Positions 7,923 to 15,083 of a DNA stretch of 15,812 bases are shown here, piece after piece. The stretch is from Candidatus Methanolliviera sp. GoM_asphalt (GTDB lineage Archaea > Halobacteriota > Methanoliparia > Methanoliparales > Methanoliparaceae), in NCBI GenBank assembly GCA_902158745.1, contig CABGHH010000021.1, positions 1 to 15,812 of the forward strand, read 5' to 3'. Position numbers and translations under genes: made by a program. Numbering within the stretch: the stretch's first letter is position 1; every line of letters starts with the position of its first letter. The notes under the pieces are model-generated. The model saw nothing but the letters and a program-made list of their open reading frames with translations, did not search any database and was not told the DNA's origin.

Positions 7923-7954
7923 GTGAACTACCCCTCCCTCACAGAAGGGGTTTC
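7923..7954 (-). repeat. Solo copy of the IS605-type right-end / reRNA hairpin
   Basis: Read on the minus strand, these 32 bases match the TnpB-linked right end at 79-110 at 26 of 32 positions, including an identical GTAGTTCAC tail. The six differences preserve the structure: one A-T stem pair is T-A here, a C.A mismatch becomes C-G, a G.T pair becomes A-T, one C-G becomes T.G, and the loop changes from GTAA to GTGA (still GNRA). The result is an uninterrupted nine-pair stem. No transposase gene accompanies it. It lies in the gap between the MTH938-like gene and ppk, and its 3' side is about 14 bases before the ppk Shine-Dalgarno. It may be a transposon relic, a stand-alone guide-RNA scaffold, or a hairpin adopted for mRNA control. 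Confidence 0.6.
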
Positions 7955-7982
7955 TTGGCGAAAGAGTTAAAGATTTTCATCT

Positions 7983-8348
7983 TCAACACGTTAGGTGCAG
8001 CACGGCATTCGTCTCTCTAATATCAGATTTTTTTAGTTTTTTTAAATAATCAACAGCATCAGGTGTATCGAATACTTTTAGTTCTATCTCTCTATCTTTC
8101 GCCTCTCTTATCACATTCTCCTCAATCGGAAGTGCCCCATTATGACCGCTCCCAATGACAAGAACCTTGCATCTCCACGGAATGTTCTCTTCTGTAGTCA
8201 ATGGCGTGTGTCCTCCAAATTCTTCCTTATACTTTTTTGATGCTTTTTTCTTCCTCTTCTTCACTCTTCCACGATCAATCACAACATCTTTTGCATACTC
8301 TTTACCATCTATCGTTATCGAACCAAAAGTAAGGCCTTTGATCTCCAC
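7983..8348 (-). CDS. MTH938-like (DUF498/AAMDC) domain protein
   Basis: A small protein of about 121 aa has the MTH938 fold signatures: an opening LTFGSITIDGKEYAKDVVI, then the HTPLTTEE-like loop, KVLVIGSGHNG (a glycine-rich strand-turn), and a C-terminal VLHLTC strand. The family is widespread in archaea, bacteria and mitochondria; its biochemical role is not settled. I place the start at GTG 8348, because GGTGA sits seven bases upstream and the product then begins like family members. A longer GTG start at 8378 would overlap phoU by 23 bp and add ten residues. The basic loop RVKKRKKKASKKYKEE after the first strands is notable. It lies directly behind phoU as the last gene of the pst block before the 75-bp gap. 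What it does for phosphate metabolism is unknown. Confidence 0.8.
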   Translation of the reverse strand: MEIKGLTFGSITIDGKEYAKDVVIDRGRVKKRKKKASKKYKEEFGGHTPLTTEENIPWRCKVLVIGSGHNGALPIEENVIREAKDREIELKVFDTPDAVDYLKKLKKSDIRETNAVLHLTC

Positions 8349-8355
8349 CGATAAT

Positions 8356-9018
8356 TCACCCGACCTTTTCCCTTTCACCCGTGACCATGTATATCACCCT
8401 TGCCGCGATGTTGCATGCGTGATCCGCGATGCGCTTCAGATATCTCGCTATAAAAGAGAGATCGGAAGCGATCGTAATCGTGTGGGGATCTTCTATCATG
8501 AATGTGATCAACTCGCGCCTAACCTGGTCGTAGAGCGCATCTGCCTCTTCTTCCTTCTTTGATAATCCTCTCGCTAGTTCTACATCTTCGTTCATAAATG
8601 CTTCCATCGCATCATCGAGCATCTCGGCCGCCAATTTTCCCATTCTTGGAATATCGATTAGCGGCTTTATGAGCGGCCTATCTCCGATCTTTATCGTGAT
8701 CTTCGCGATGTTGACGCCCAGATTTGAAAGTCTATCAAGATCCGTGATTATCTTCATGCACGTGCCGATTATTCGCAGATCCTTCGCCACAGGTTGTTGA
8801 AGTGCGATCAGACCCATACATTTCTCCTCGATCTCGAGTTCGAGTATATCTATACTATTATTATCCTCTCTTACGATCTTTGATGCAAGATCGAAATCTT
8901 TACCGATCAAGGATTGCACCCCACCGTGAACCGACCTCTTTGATAGCTCTCCCATCTTCAAAACTTCTTCTTTCAACTTATTTATCGCTTCGATGTACTC
9001 TGTCCTTGGCATTTTCAT
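8356..9018 (-). CDS. phoU: Phosphate uptake regulator PhoU
   Basis: PhoU is a cytoplasmic all-helical protein of two three-helix bundles that restrains the Pst transporter and connects it to phosphate signalling; it binds metal clusters through acidic E/DxxxD motifs. The 220-aa length is normal. The two repeats show LRIIGTCMKIITDLDRLSNLG in the first bundle (split here by the DLDR metal motif) and FIARYLKRIADHACNIA in the second. The pstB stop (9019-9021) directly abuts the ATG at 9018. The third residue is also Met (start 9012), and the GGTGA in the pstB tail is spaced about six bases from it, so the true start may be two codons later. No DNA-binding or kinase partner such as PhoR/PhoB is seen in the window, so control is probably at transporter level or through an archaeal regulator elsewhere. 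Confidence 0.93.
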   Translation of the reverse strand: MKMPRTEYIEAINKLKEEVLKMGELSKRSVHGGVQSLIGKDFDLASKIVREDNNSIDILELEIEEKCMGLIALQQPVAKDLRIIGTCMKIITDLDRLSNLGVNIAKITIKIGDRPLIKPLIDIPRMGKLAAEMLDDAMEAFMNEDVELARGLSKKEEEADALYDQVRRELITFMIEDPHTITIASDLSFIARYLKRIADHACNIAARVIYMVTGEREKVG

Positions 9019-9774
9019 TCACCCAAATTTTCCCGTTATGTAATCTTCCGTTCTCTTATCATTTGGATTTTCAAATATCTGCAATGTACTCCCAAATTCG
9101 ATGATCTCCCCTAGCAAGAAGAAAGCGGTGTAATCGGAGATTCTCGCAGCCTGTTGCATATTGTGCGTCACGATCACGATCGTATATCTCTCTTTAAGTT
9201 CCCTTATCAGATCTTCGATCTTCGAGGTCGAGATCGGGTCAAGAGCCGAACACGGCTCGTCAAAGAGTATCACATCGGGCTTTACGGTGAGTGTCCTTGC
9301 AATGCAGAGTCGTTGCTGTTGCCCCCCACTCAGACCGAGCGCGGGATCATCGAGGCGATCATTTACTTCATCCCATAGTGCCGCAGACTTCAGCGTGTAC
9401 TCGACAATTTTATCGAGCTTCTTTTTATTTTTTTCTCCATGAATCCTTGGACCATAAGATATATTATCATAGACCGACATCGGAAAAGGGTTCGGTTTTT
9501 GAAATACCATCCCAACCCTCTTTCTAATCACGTAGACGTCCAAATCTTTCTCATATATATTCATTCCATCGAAGAAGATATCTCCTTTTGTTATGCAGGA
9601 TGGGACAAGGTCATTCATTCTGTTCAAAGACCTTATGAATGTAGATTTTCCACATCCTGATGGTCCTATGATTGCCGTTACCTTGTTCTTCTCGATCTCC
9701 ATGTTTATATCTTTCAAGGCGTGGTTCTCACCGTACCATAGATTAAAATCACTTACCCTTATATTAATGATCAT
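9019..9774 (-). CDS. pstB: Phosphate ABC transporter ATP-binding protein PstB
   Basis: PstB is the ATPase subunit that drives phosphate import through PstC/PstA. The 251-aa protein has Walker A GPSGCGKST (37-45), the Q-loop Gln92 in VFQKPNPFPMS (the PstB-typical form), the ABC signature LSGGQQQR (148-155), Walker B VILFDEP (168-174) and the switch His204 in VTHNMQQA. All catalytic residues are present. It is separated from the core pst genes: the GvpD-like ATPase gene ends four bases upstream and the 111-aa gene lies between that and pstA. The Shine-Dalgarno is weak, suggesting reliance on coupling to the upstream gene. Confidence 0.97.
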   Translation of the reverse strand: MIINIRVSDFNLWYGENHALKDINMEIEKNKVTAIIGPSGCGKSTFIRSLNRMNDLVPSCITKGDIFFDGMNIYEKDLDVYVIRKRVGMVFQKPNPFPMSVYDNISYGPRIHGEKNKKKLDKIVEYTLKSAALWDEVNDRLDDPALGLSGGQQQRLCIARTLTVKPDVILFDEPCSALDPISTSKIEDLIRELKERYTIVIVTHNMQQAARISDYTAFFLLGEIIEFGSTLQIFENPNDKRTEDYITGKFG

Positions 9775-9778
9775 ATTA

Positions 9779-11101
9779 TCACAAGATCGGGATCAGATCG
9801 AAGTCTGAAGATTCATCGGAGAACTTCTTTTCCATCACATATATCCCTGTTTTTGGCGTTATTCCATATAATATCGTGCATCCGTCCCTCTCCTTGACTT
9901 TAAGGTGTGTGCAAGCCAAACTGCCCAGTTCATCATTTAAAGACGTGCTCTTTCCAACGTCTATCACGAACGATTCTCGGCGTGGAGTGATATCCAATGT
10001 CATATTCATCCATCTCTTCGCCGCATCGGTTCCCAAAACCCTCTCTATCACATTGTAGTTGTTCACCATCAATATTGGCATCTTCATCTCCTTCATCATC
10101 TCCAATACCTTTCCGTTCGATTCTACCCAAAGTTCCTCTAGATCTCTTCCGATGATCTCTTTGTCTTGCATAAAAAATATTTCATTCTCTCTCTCCTCTT
10201 GAGAACGTTCAGAAGTAGTGAATTCATTCGGAGATACGACCACAGCGCTCCCCCCATTCGTAACAAAATTTTTGACCGTCATACCGTACAATAACGTATA
10301 ATCCTCGTAGTTCACATCCTCGCCGACATCGATGAATACGTGAGACCCCCTCAGATACCCACCTATTATCCCATCCAAATTTCTGTTTCCTGTTGAAAAG
10401 AACGTTTCATTAGATTTTATTGGGTTAAATCTACCAAATTCTTTATGATATCCGCTGACGGGTGGCTCAAAGCTCCTGAACCGCCCACCATCGAGCGTCA
10501 TCAGGTATTTGAACTGCCTCCTTCTTATGCCCCTCATCTTGTTTATCCAGATCTCCCTGATTCTTCTCCCATCTATCTCATCTTCATCGATCGTGATGAC
10601 CCCATCGACGAGGTAATCGATGGAGGTCTGGATAGATCTCTCCAAAACGATGATCGCATTCGTCTTTAACCCCCTCATCACGTTCAGAATCTCCATCTCC
10701 GTCGAAGAAGAACCCTCCTCCCCAATTTGTCCTTCTATTCCCTCCAGGCTATCTAGAACGATGATTGCTGGTGTATCCACCGTATCGACCGCGTCGTATA
10801 TCTCTTTTGCGAACTCGACCTTATTCGTATATTCAAATTTGATCTCATCCTCGAGGAGAGAAGAGATAGATGCCGGTATATCCTCTACGATCCTTCTTCT
10901 ATCGATGACATCTTTTAACCACGGAAATTGATCGTACAGCATATCTGTGGTCGTCCTCGTCGAGAAGTATATCCCCCTATCCACGTATCTTTTCAAGAGT
11001 TCGAGCGCAAACGTCGTCTTCCCGGATCCCGGTGGCCCTTTGACGACCATCATATATCCAATCTTATTATCCAAACTCTCTATTATTTCCGGCGGAAACA
11101 T
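9779..11101 (-). CDS. GvpD-like RecA/KaiC-fold ATPase in the pst operon
   Basis: The 440-aa protein has two RecA-like halves. The first has Walker A KGPPGSGKTT (21-30), Walker B IIVLDS (113-118) and the basic stretch INKMRGIRRRQFKY (186-199) followed by LDGGRFRSF (203-211). This P-loop plus Arg-rich arrangement resembles GvpD, the ATP-binding repressor-side regulator of gas-vesicle genes, and the wider archaeal RadA/KaiC-like ATPases. The second half (about 235-440) begins with STGNRNLDGIIGG, as in KaiC repeats, but its P-loop position reads DVGEDVNYED, so it lacks a GKT and probably cannot hydrolyse ATP. Start ATG 11101 has GAGGAGGGA upstream, and gaps to its neighbours are 5 and 4 bp. No gas-vesicle genes are seen, so a regulatory role in phosphate uptake is inferred from position only. 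Confidence 0.72.
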   Translation of the reverse strand: MFPPEIIESLDNKIGYMMVVKGPPGSGKTTFALELLKRYVDRGIYFSTRTTTDMLYDQFPWLKDVIDRRRIVEDIPASISSLLEDEIKFEYTNKVEFAKEIYDAVDTVDTPAIIVLDSLEGIEGQIGEEGSSSTEMEILNVMRGLKTNAIIVLERSIQTSIDYLVDGVITIDEDEIDGRRIREIWINKMRGIRRRQFKYLMTLDGGRFRSFEPPVSGYHKEFGRFNPIKSNETFFSTGNRNLDGIIGGYLRGSHVFIDVGEDVNYEDYTLLYGMTVKNFVTNGGSAVVVSPNEFTTSERSQEERENEIFFMQDKEIIGRDLEELWVESNGKVLEMMKEMKMPILMVNNYNVIERVLGTDAAKRWMNMTLDITPRRESFVIDVGKSTSLNDELGSLACTHLKVKERDGCTILYGITPKTGIYVMEKKFSDESSDFDLIPIL

Positions 11102-11106
11102 TTAAT

Positions 11107-11442
11107 TTATCCCTCCTCTTCTAAGATCTTATCCAACTTTTGAAGCGCTGTCTCTATCTCGACGACACCTCTGATCTCATCTATTTTATCTCTCCATATC
11201 AATTCTCCGTAACACAACCTTGATATATTTGGATTCCTCATCGCGTTCTCCTTTGCCAGCTTTATCAACTTTTTAGAACTCGCATTTATCAATAGGAGTT
11301 TTTTTCGATCTTTTTTATCTATCTTCCTCCTTCTTAAGAGTTCTTCATAACAAGCGCTCTTCAACTCGAAATCACTCTTATCGGATAGCGCAACCCTTAT
11401 CAAGAGATCGATTGCAAATTTCTTGAGTTTATTGATACCCAT
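11107..11442 (-). CDS. Hypothetical helical protein with an internal repeat
   Basis: I recognise no family for this 111-aa soluble, highly charged protein. It is predicted by eye to be all-helical. An internal repeat is visible: CYEELLRRRKID (31-42) and CYGELIWRDKID (77-88), 46 residues apart, each preceded by a short helix, suggesting two HEAT/ARM-like helical units. No signal peptide or membrane segment is present. The ATG lies six bases after the pstA stop and the stop lies five bases before the GvpD-like ATPase gene, so it is likely co-expressed with both. A partner or adaptor of the ATPase is the simplest inference, but nothing in the sequence proves it. Confidence 0.75.
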   Translation of the reverse strand: MGINKLKKFAIDLLIRVALSDKSDFELKSACYEELLRRRKIDKKDRKKLLLINASSKKLIKLAKENAMRNPNISRLCYGELIWRDKIDEIRGVVEIETALQKLDKILEEEG

Positions 11443-11448
11443 CTAATA

Positions 11449-12627
11449 TTACCACATCATCTTCTTTTTATACTTATCTCTTATGATGATCGCGATCAAA
11501 TTCACGACCAAGACGAGGGAGATCAAGACGAATGCCGTTCCCCACGCGTTCGCCTCGACGTCCTTGTACCCGAGGAGGTAGATCAATTCGAGCAGGTGAT
11601 AGGGGAGCGCCATCACCGGTTCTAATATCGAGTGTGGAATTCCTCCCCCCGTGAAGACGACGGCAGTCCACATGATTGGAGCGGTCTCTCCCGCTGCCCT
11701 GCCAACCGCGAGGATCGTACCCGTCAAGATCCCAGGAATGGCAGCTGGAAGAACAACCCTCCTGATCGTCTGCCAGCGAGTTGCGCCGAGCGCCAGACTC
11801 CCCTCCCTTACAGATTGTGGAACACCCTTCAACGCCTCTTCAGCCGTCATTATTATTATCGGAAGGTTCATCAAACCCAATATTATCGATCCAGATAAGA
11901 GCGATATTCCGAATATCGATACGAAGAGGGCGAGTCCAAAGAGTCCAAAGACGATCGATGGGACACCGTTCAGACTGCTCACCGCGATGTCTATCAATCT
12001 CGTCATCTTACCCGGTCTCGCATATTCAACGAGGTATATCGCGGCGGGAATTCCAAGCAGAACAGATATCACCATCGCGCCCATCACAAGATAGAAAGTC
12101 CCGACGATACACGGAAATATCCCACCCTTACTTCCGAGATCGGTAGGAAAATTCGTGAGAAATTCGATGCTCATCGCGCCTGCTCCTCTTATGAAGATAT
12201 GGAAGAGGATGACACCGAGGGCGTATAGAACTATTCCGACCGCGATCCCGATCAATGTAAACGCGATGTGCTCTTTTGCACGCTCGTCGAATCCGTATCT
12301 CATATTTATACTGGATTTCATCACAGATAGTCCAAGAATGATCGTTGATGTGGAGATGATGAAACTTCCTCTGATCGCCGCGTACTCTCCGAGCGGTATC
12401 TTCAGATCGGGGCTTATTATGAAGATTAAGAAGGAGAAGGCAAGTAAAAAGATCGAAGAAAAGATCAACCTTGCATCTCTCTTTTTAACGCTAACGGAGA
12501 TAAATATGAAAGCAGAAATTAAGACGAGAAGAAGCGGTATGTTAGAGATACTTGTGTAGCCAATCAGCGAGGAAAAGCCAAAGATCGCAACGATCGCTCC
12601 GAAGGCATATAAAATTTTGTCGATCAT
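11449..12627 (-). CDS. pstA: Phosphate ABC transporter permease PstA with extended N-terminus
   Basis: PstA is one of the two channel-forming membrane subunits of the phosphate importer. The C-terminal ~270 residues are typical: a transmembrane helix (121-145), the periplasmic-side segment FLTNFPTDLGSKGGIFP (156-172), and the cytoplasmic EAA loop that contacts PstB (EALKGVP...EGSLALGATRWQTIRR, 264-290), followed by AVGRAAGETAPIMW (307-320) and two closing helices. At 392 aa it is about 100 residues longer than usual: residues 1-105 form about four additional hydrophobic segments (4-25, 30-47, 54-72, 84-103). The ATG lies two bases after pstC, with a GGAGAGG ribosome site inside the pstC tail. 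Confidence 0.95.
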   Translation of the reverse strand: MIDKILYAFGAIVAIFGFSSLIGYTSISNIPLLLVLISAFIFISVSVKKRDARLIFSSIFLLAFSFLIFIISPDLKIPLGEYAAIRGSFIISTSTIILGLSVMKSSINMRYGFDERAKEHIAFTLIGIAVGIVLYALGVILFHIFIRGAGAMSIEFLTNFPTDLGSKGGIFPCIVGTFYLVMGAMVISVLLGIPAAIYLVEYARPGKMTRLIDIAVSSLNGVPSIVFGLFGLALFVSIFGISLLSGSIILGLMNLPIIIMTAEEALKGVPQSVREGSLALGATRWQTIRRVVLPAAIPGILTGTILAVGRAAGETAPIMWTAVVFTGGGIPHSILEPVMALPYHLLELIYLLGYKDVEANAWGTAFVLISLVLVVNLIAIIIRDKYKKKMMW

Positions 12628-12629
12628 GA

Positions 12630-13526
12630 TTATCCTCTCCCAACCTTCTTCTGAATCCTTACGCGTATGAGATCCGCGATCACGTTCAATACGGTCACGA
12701 TGATCAAGAGAAGAACACCTATCCCAAAGAGTGAGTGATACTGGAGAGAACCACGCGCCGCCTCCCCCATCTCACTTGCGATCCTCGCCGTCATCGTATC
12801 TCCACTCTGAAAAAAATTGAAGAACGGAGAAGGGAATCTCGCCACGCATCCTACGACGAGCATGATCGCCATCGTCTCTCCGAGCACCCTTCCAATCGCG
12901 AGAAGAATAGATGCCATAATACCGGATATGGCAGATGGAAGAACAACCCTCCTGATCGTCTGCCATCTCGTTGCGCCGAGCGCCATACTCCCTTCTCTGA
13001 GATCTTTTGGAACGGCCGTTATGGCATCGTCTGATATCGTGATTATCGTCGGAAGCGCCATCACTCCGAGTAAGATCGATCCTGCGAGGAAAGAATGGCC
13101 ATCTATCATATCGAAGGTGTCTCTAAGAGAGGTTAAGAGGAGAACGACACCGATGAATCCATAGACGATTGAAGGGATGCTGTTCAACAATTCGACCGTC
13201 GGTTTCAGGATATTTCCAATACGGGGTGGTGCAAGCTCGGAGAGGAATATCGCGCTTGGAATGCCGAGTACTATTGCAAATCCAACCGCACCGATCGTCA
13301 CGAGTAAAGAGCCAATTATTAGGGGAGCCATTCCATACGTGCCAGTCTCCATCCGCCATTTCGTTCCAAATATGAAATTGAAGACGCCGTTCTCCAGAAA
13401 TGCAAAAGCTCCCTCTTTCATCAAGAAGATGAATATGAATAAAATAACGACGATCGAAGAGATCGCTGCTATAAACAATAGATCTTCGATCAGTTTCTCC
13501 TTTATATTCTTGAAATTCGCTCTCAT
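12630..13526 (-). CDS. pstC: Phosphate ABC transporter permease PstC
   Basis: PstC pairs with PstA to form the phosphate channel. The 298-aa length is normal for archaeal PstC. It shows an N-terminal anchor helix (16-36), the conserved external segment FIFGTKWRMETGTYGMAPLI (51-70), LLNSIPSIVYGFIG (113-126), the EAA loop (DDAITAVPKDLREGSMALG then ATRWQTIRR, 166-193), AIGRVLGETMAIML (210-223) and a C-terminal helix. The start ATG overlaps the pstS1 stop as ATGA, a classic coupled arrangement. Part of its EAA-loop DNA is nearly identical to that of pstA (see findings). Confidence 0.96.
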   Translation of the reverse strand: MRANFKNIKEKLIEDLLFIAAISSIVVILFIFIFLMKEGAFAFLENGVFNFIFGTKWRMETGTYGMAPLIIGSLLVTIGAVGFAIVLGIPSAIFLSELAPPRIGNILKPTVELLNSIPSIVYGFIGVVLLLTSLRDTFDMIDGHSFLAGSILLGVMALPTIITISDDAITAVPKDLREGSMALGATRWQTIRRVVLPSAISGIMASILLAIGRVLGETMAIMLVVGCVARFPSPFFNFFQSGDTMTARIASEMGEAARGSLQYHSLFGIGVLLLIIVTVLNVIADLIRVRIQKKVGRG

Positions 13527-14344
13527 CTGACCGATACGAATCCTTCCTCTTTGACGATATTTTGACCCTCTTCACTCAATATGAAGTCGATAAATTTCCC
13601 CTCCTTTAAAGAAGTCTTCCCCCACGTGTAGAGATAGAGCGATCTTGCGATCGGATACGTCCCGTCTTTGACGGTCTCTTTCGTTGGCAAGACGCCATCG
13701 ATCGAGATTGCCTTCACCTCTTTACCGCCGAGATAGCCGAGTCCAAGATAGCCTATCGCATTATCACTCTGGGTAATCACCGTCTTCATCTCAGAATTTT
13801 CGCTCGTCTCTATATACTTACCTCGCGCCTCCGCCTTGCTCGATCCGAATATCGCCTCCATGAACGTATCTCTCGTCCCAGAACCGCTCTTCCTGACGAC
13901 GACGAGTATCCTTCTGTCAGGTCCCCCGACCTCCTTCCAATTTTTGATCTTTCCATCGAATATCATCTTTATCTGCTCTTTCGTCAGATTCTGAACTTTT
14001 TTGTGTATCTCTGAACTAACAACGACTGCAACGCCGTCCTTCGCGATCGTATCTTCGATGAACCTGTCTCCGTATTTATTTATCTCGGAATCCTTCACCT
14101 CGCGTGAAGCCATTCCTATATCTGCCTTTCCTGTCGCGACCGCCTCGATACCGTGTCCGGATCCTCCCCCGCTCACCTGCACTATTATATCACTCTGTTT
14201 TTCATTGAAGACCTCGGCACACTTTGCTGCAATCGGGAGAACCGTAGAAGATCCTGTCACCGTTAAAACCTCCGCGGAGTGAACCGCGGGAACGATCAAT
14301 ATTGCGATCAAAAATATCGAAAAGATCATTTTTTTCTTATTCAT
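13523..14344 (-). CDS. pstS: Phosphate-binding protein PstS (first copy)
   Basis: PstS captures inorganic phosphate outside the membrane and hands it to PstC/PstA. The 273-aa precursor starts with a secretion signal (charged MNKKK, hydrophobic 7-20, probable cleavage after VHSA near 24). The mature part carries the phosphate-site motifs TVTGSSTVLPIA (28-39), SGGGSGHGIEAVATGKADIG (58-77) and RKSGSGTRDTF (151-161), and ends in the family EEGQNIVKEEGFVSV tail. There is no lipobox Cys and no obvious C-terminal anchor, so how it stays at the cell surface is unclear. A strong Shine-Dalgarno precedes it, only one base separates it from the metallophosphoesterase stop, and it overlaps pstC by four. 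Confidence 0.96.
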   Translation of the reverse strand: MNKKKMIFSIFLIAILIVPAVHSAEVLTVTGSSTVLPIAAKCAEVFNEKQSDIIVQVSGGGSGHGIEAVATGKADIGMASREVKDSEINKYGDRFIEDTIAKDGVAVVVSSEIHKKVQNLTKEQIKMIFDGKIKNWKEVGGPDRRILVVVRKSGSGTRDTFMEAIFGSSKAEARGKYIETSENSEMKTVITQSDNAIGYLGLGYLGGKEVKAISIDGVLPTKETVKDGTYPIARSLYLYTWGKTSLKEGKFIDFILSEEGQNIVKEEGFVSVR

Positions 14345-14345
14345 T

Positions 14346-15083
14346 TTACCTCACCTCCATTCTTCTCTTTTCATCTATTACCATATTTCTCTCTCCCGTT
14401 GGAGAGATCCTATAAATCCTCATCCCCTCATCAAGCTCGATTAGGTTGTAAGACCGTCCGATCCTCCCCTTTGTTCTATTCGTGCAAGTGGTTCCAGCAT
14501 TTAAGATGATCATATTGTTCAGTCTCCAGACCCAGGGCACGTGTCTATGACCGCAGAGTACGAGATCTACCTTTAACCTATCCAACAACTCCAAAACGTC
14601 TCCTGCATCCACTGGAACGTTCCTCTCCCTTCCGCACATTGGAACGGGAAGGAGGTGATGGTGGAGCGCGAATATTTTGAAATTCTCTCCGTTAAACGAC
14701 TCCTCGATATATTCATATTTCTCCCTCCCTATGTGCCCCTCATCGATGTCCGGCTCAGAAGAATCGACACCAACGACGGTTATATTCTTATACTTGAGCG
14801 TTTTTAATCGCTTCCCGAAGAACTCCTCAAAGAGGAGATACCCCAAATTGCGCGCGTCGTGATTTCCTGGAACGACCACCTTTCGCTCGCATTCTATCTC
14901 ATCGATGTACCTCTTCGCCTCCTCATACTCAAAGACATAACCAAAATCTGTCAGATCTCCCGTAATAACGACTAAATCAGGTGATATCTCGTTTATATCA
15001 TTAATCACATCTTCCAGAACGTTAGGAAGAAAATGTGGAGATCCGACGTGGATATCGGATAGATGTATTATATTGATACGAAT
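14346..15083 (-). CDS. Calcineurin-like metallophosphoesterase (Icc/CpdA-like), non-canonical start
   Basis: A metallo-dependent phosphoesterase of about 245 aa. Counted from an ATT at 15083, the conserved metal motifs are HLSDIHVG (D10, H12), ITGDLTD (D43), PGNHD (N74, H75), FALHHH and CGHRH, so the full dimetal set is present. The family includes cyclic-nucleotide and other phosphodiesterases; the substrate is not visible. Start problem: the first ATG/GTG in frame is the GTG at 15008, which would delete the DIH motif. Upstream of it the frame stays open to a TGA near 15095 and offers only ATT (15083), ATC (15077) and ATA (15071, 15068) before the motif, with GAGGGGGG just before them. I therefore extend the gene and overlap it with pstS2, but the exact start is unsettled. 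It sits between the two pstS genes, one base before pstS1. Confidence 0.75.
   Translation of the reverse strand: MRINIIHLSDIHVGSPHFLPNVLEDVINDINEISPDLVVITGDLTDFGYVFEYEEAKRYIDEIECERKVVVPGNHDARNLGYLLFEEFFGKRLKTLKYKNITVVGVDSSEPDIDEGHIGREKYEYIEESFNGENFKIFALHHHLLPVPMCGRERNVPVDAGDVLELLDRLKVDLVLCGHRHVPWVWRLNNMIILNAGTTCTNRTKGRIGRSYNLIELDEGMRIYRISPTGERNMVIDEKRRMEVR
14351..14358 (-). promoter_or_regulatory. Strong Shine-Dalgarno for pstS1
   Basis: GGAGGTGA, an eight-base match to the 3' end of archaeal 16S rRNA, lies six bases before the pstS1 ATG, inside the last codons of the metallophosphoesterase gene. It is one of the best ribosome sites in the cluster and fits the need for more binding protein than permease. 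Confidence 0.7.

Noticed and set aside
7923..7954. Rho-independent style terminator ending the pst block
   Set aside because: The hairpin is strong but no T-run follows it on the minus strand, and its close match to the transposon right end explains its origin better.
8155..8562. A 135-aa plus-strand frame across the phoU/MTH938 junction
   Set aside because: It covers two well-supported minus-strand genes and shows no family features, so it is a shadow frame.
9779..11101. Circadian-clock KaiC as the identity of the ATPase
   Set aside because: The second half lacks a P-loop and the first is followed by the Arg-rich stretch typical of GvpD-like proteins; KaiC needs two active P-loops and autophosphorylation sites.
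13523..14344. Lipoprotein anchoring of PstS
   Set aside because: The signal peptide ends in VHSAE with no Cys at the cleavage site, so a lipobox cannot be supported.
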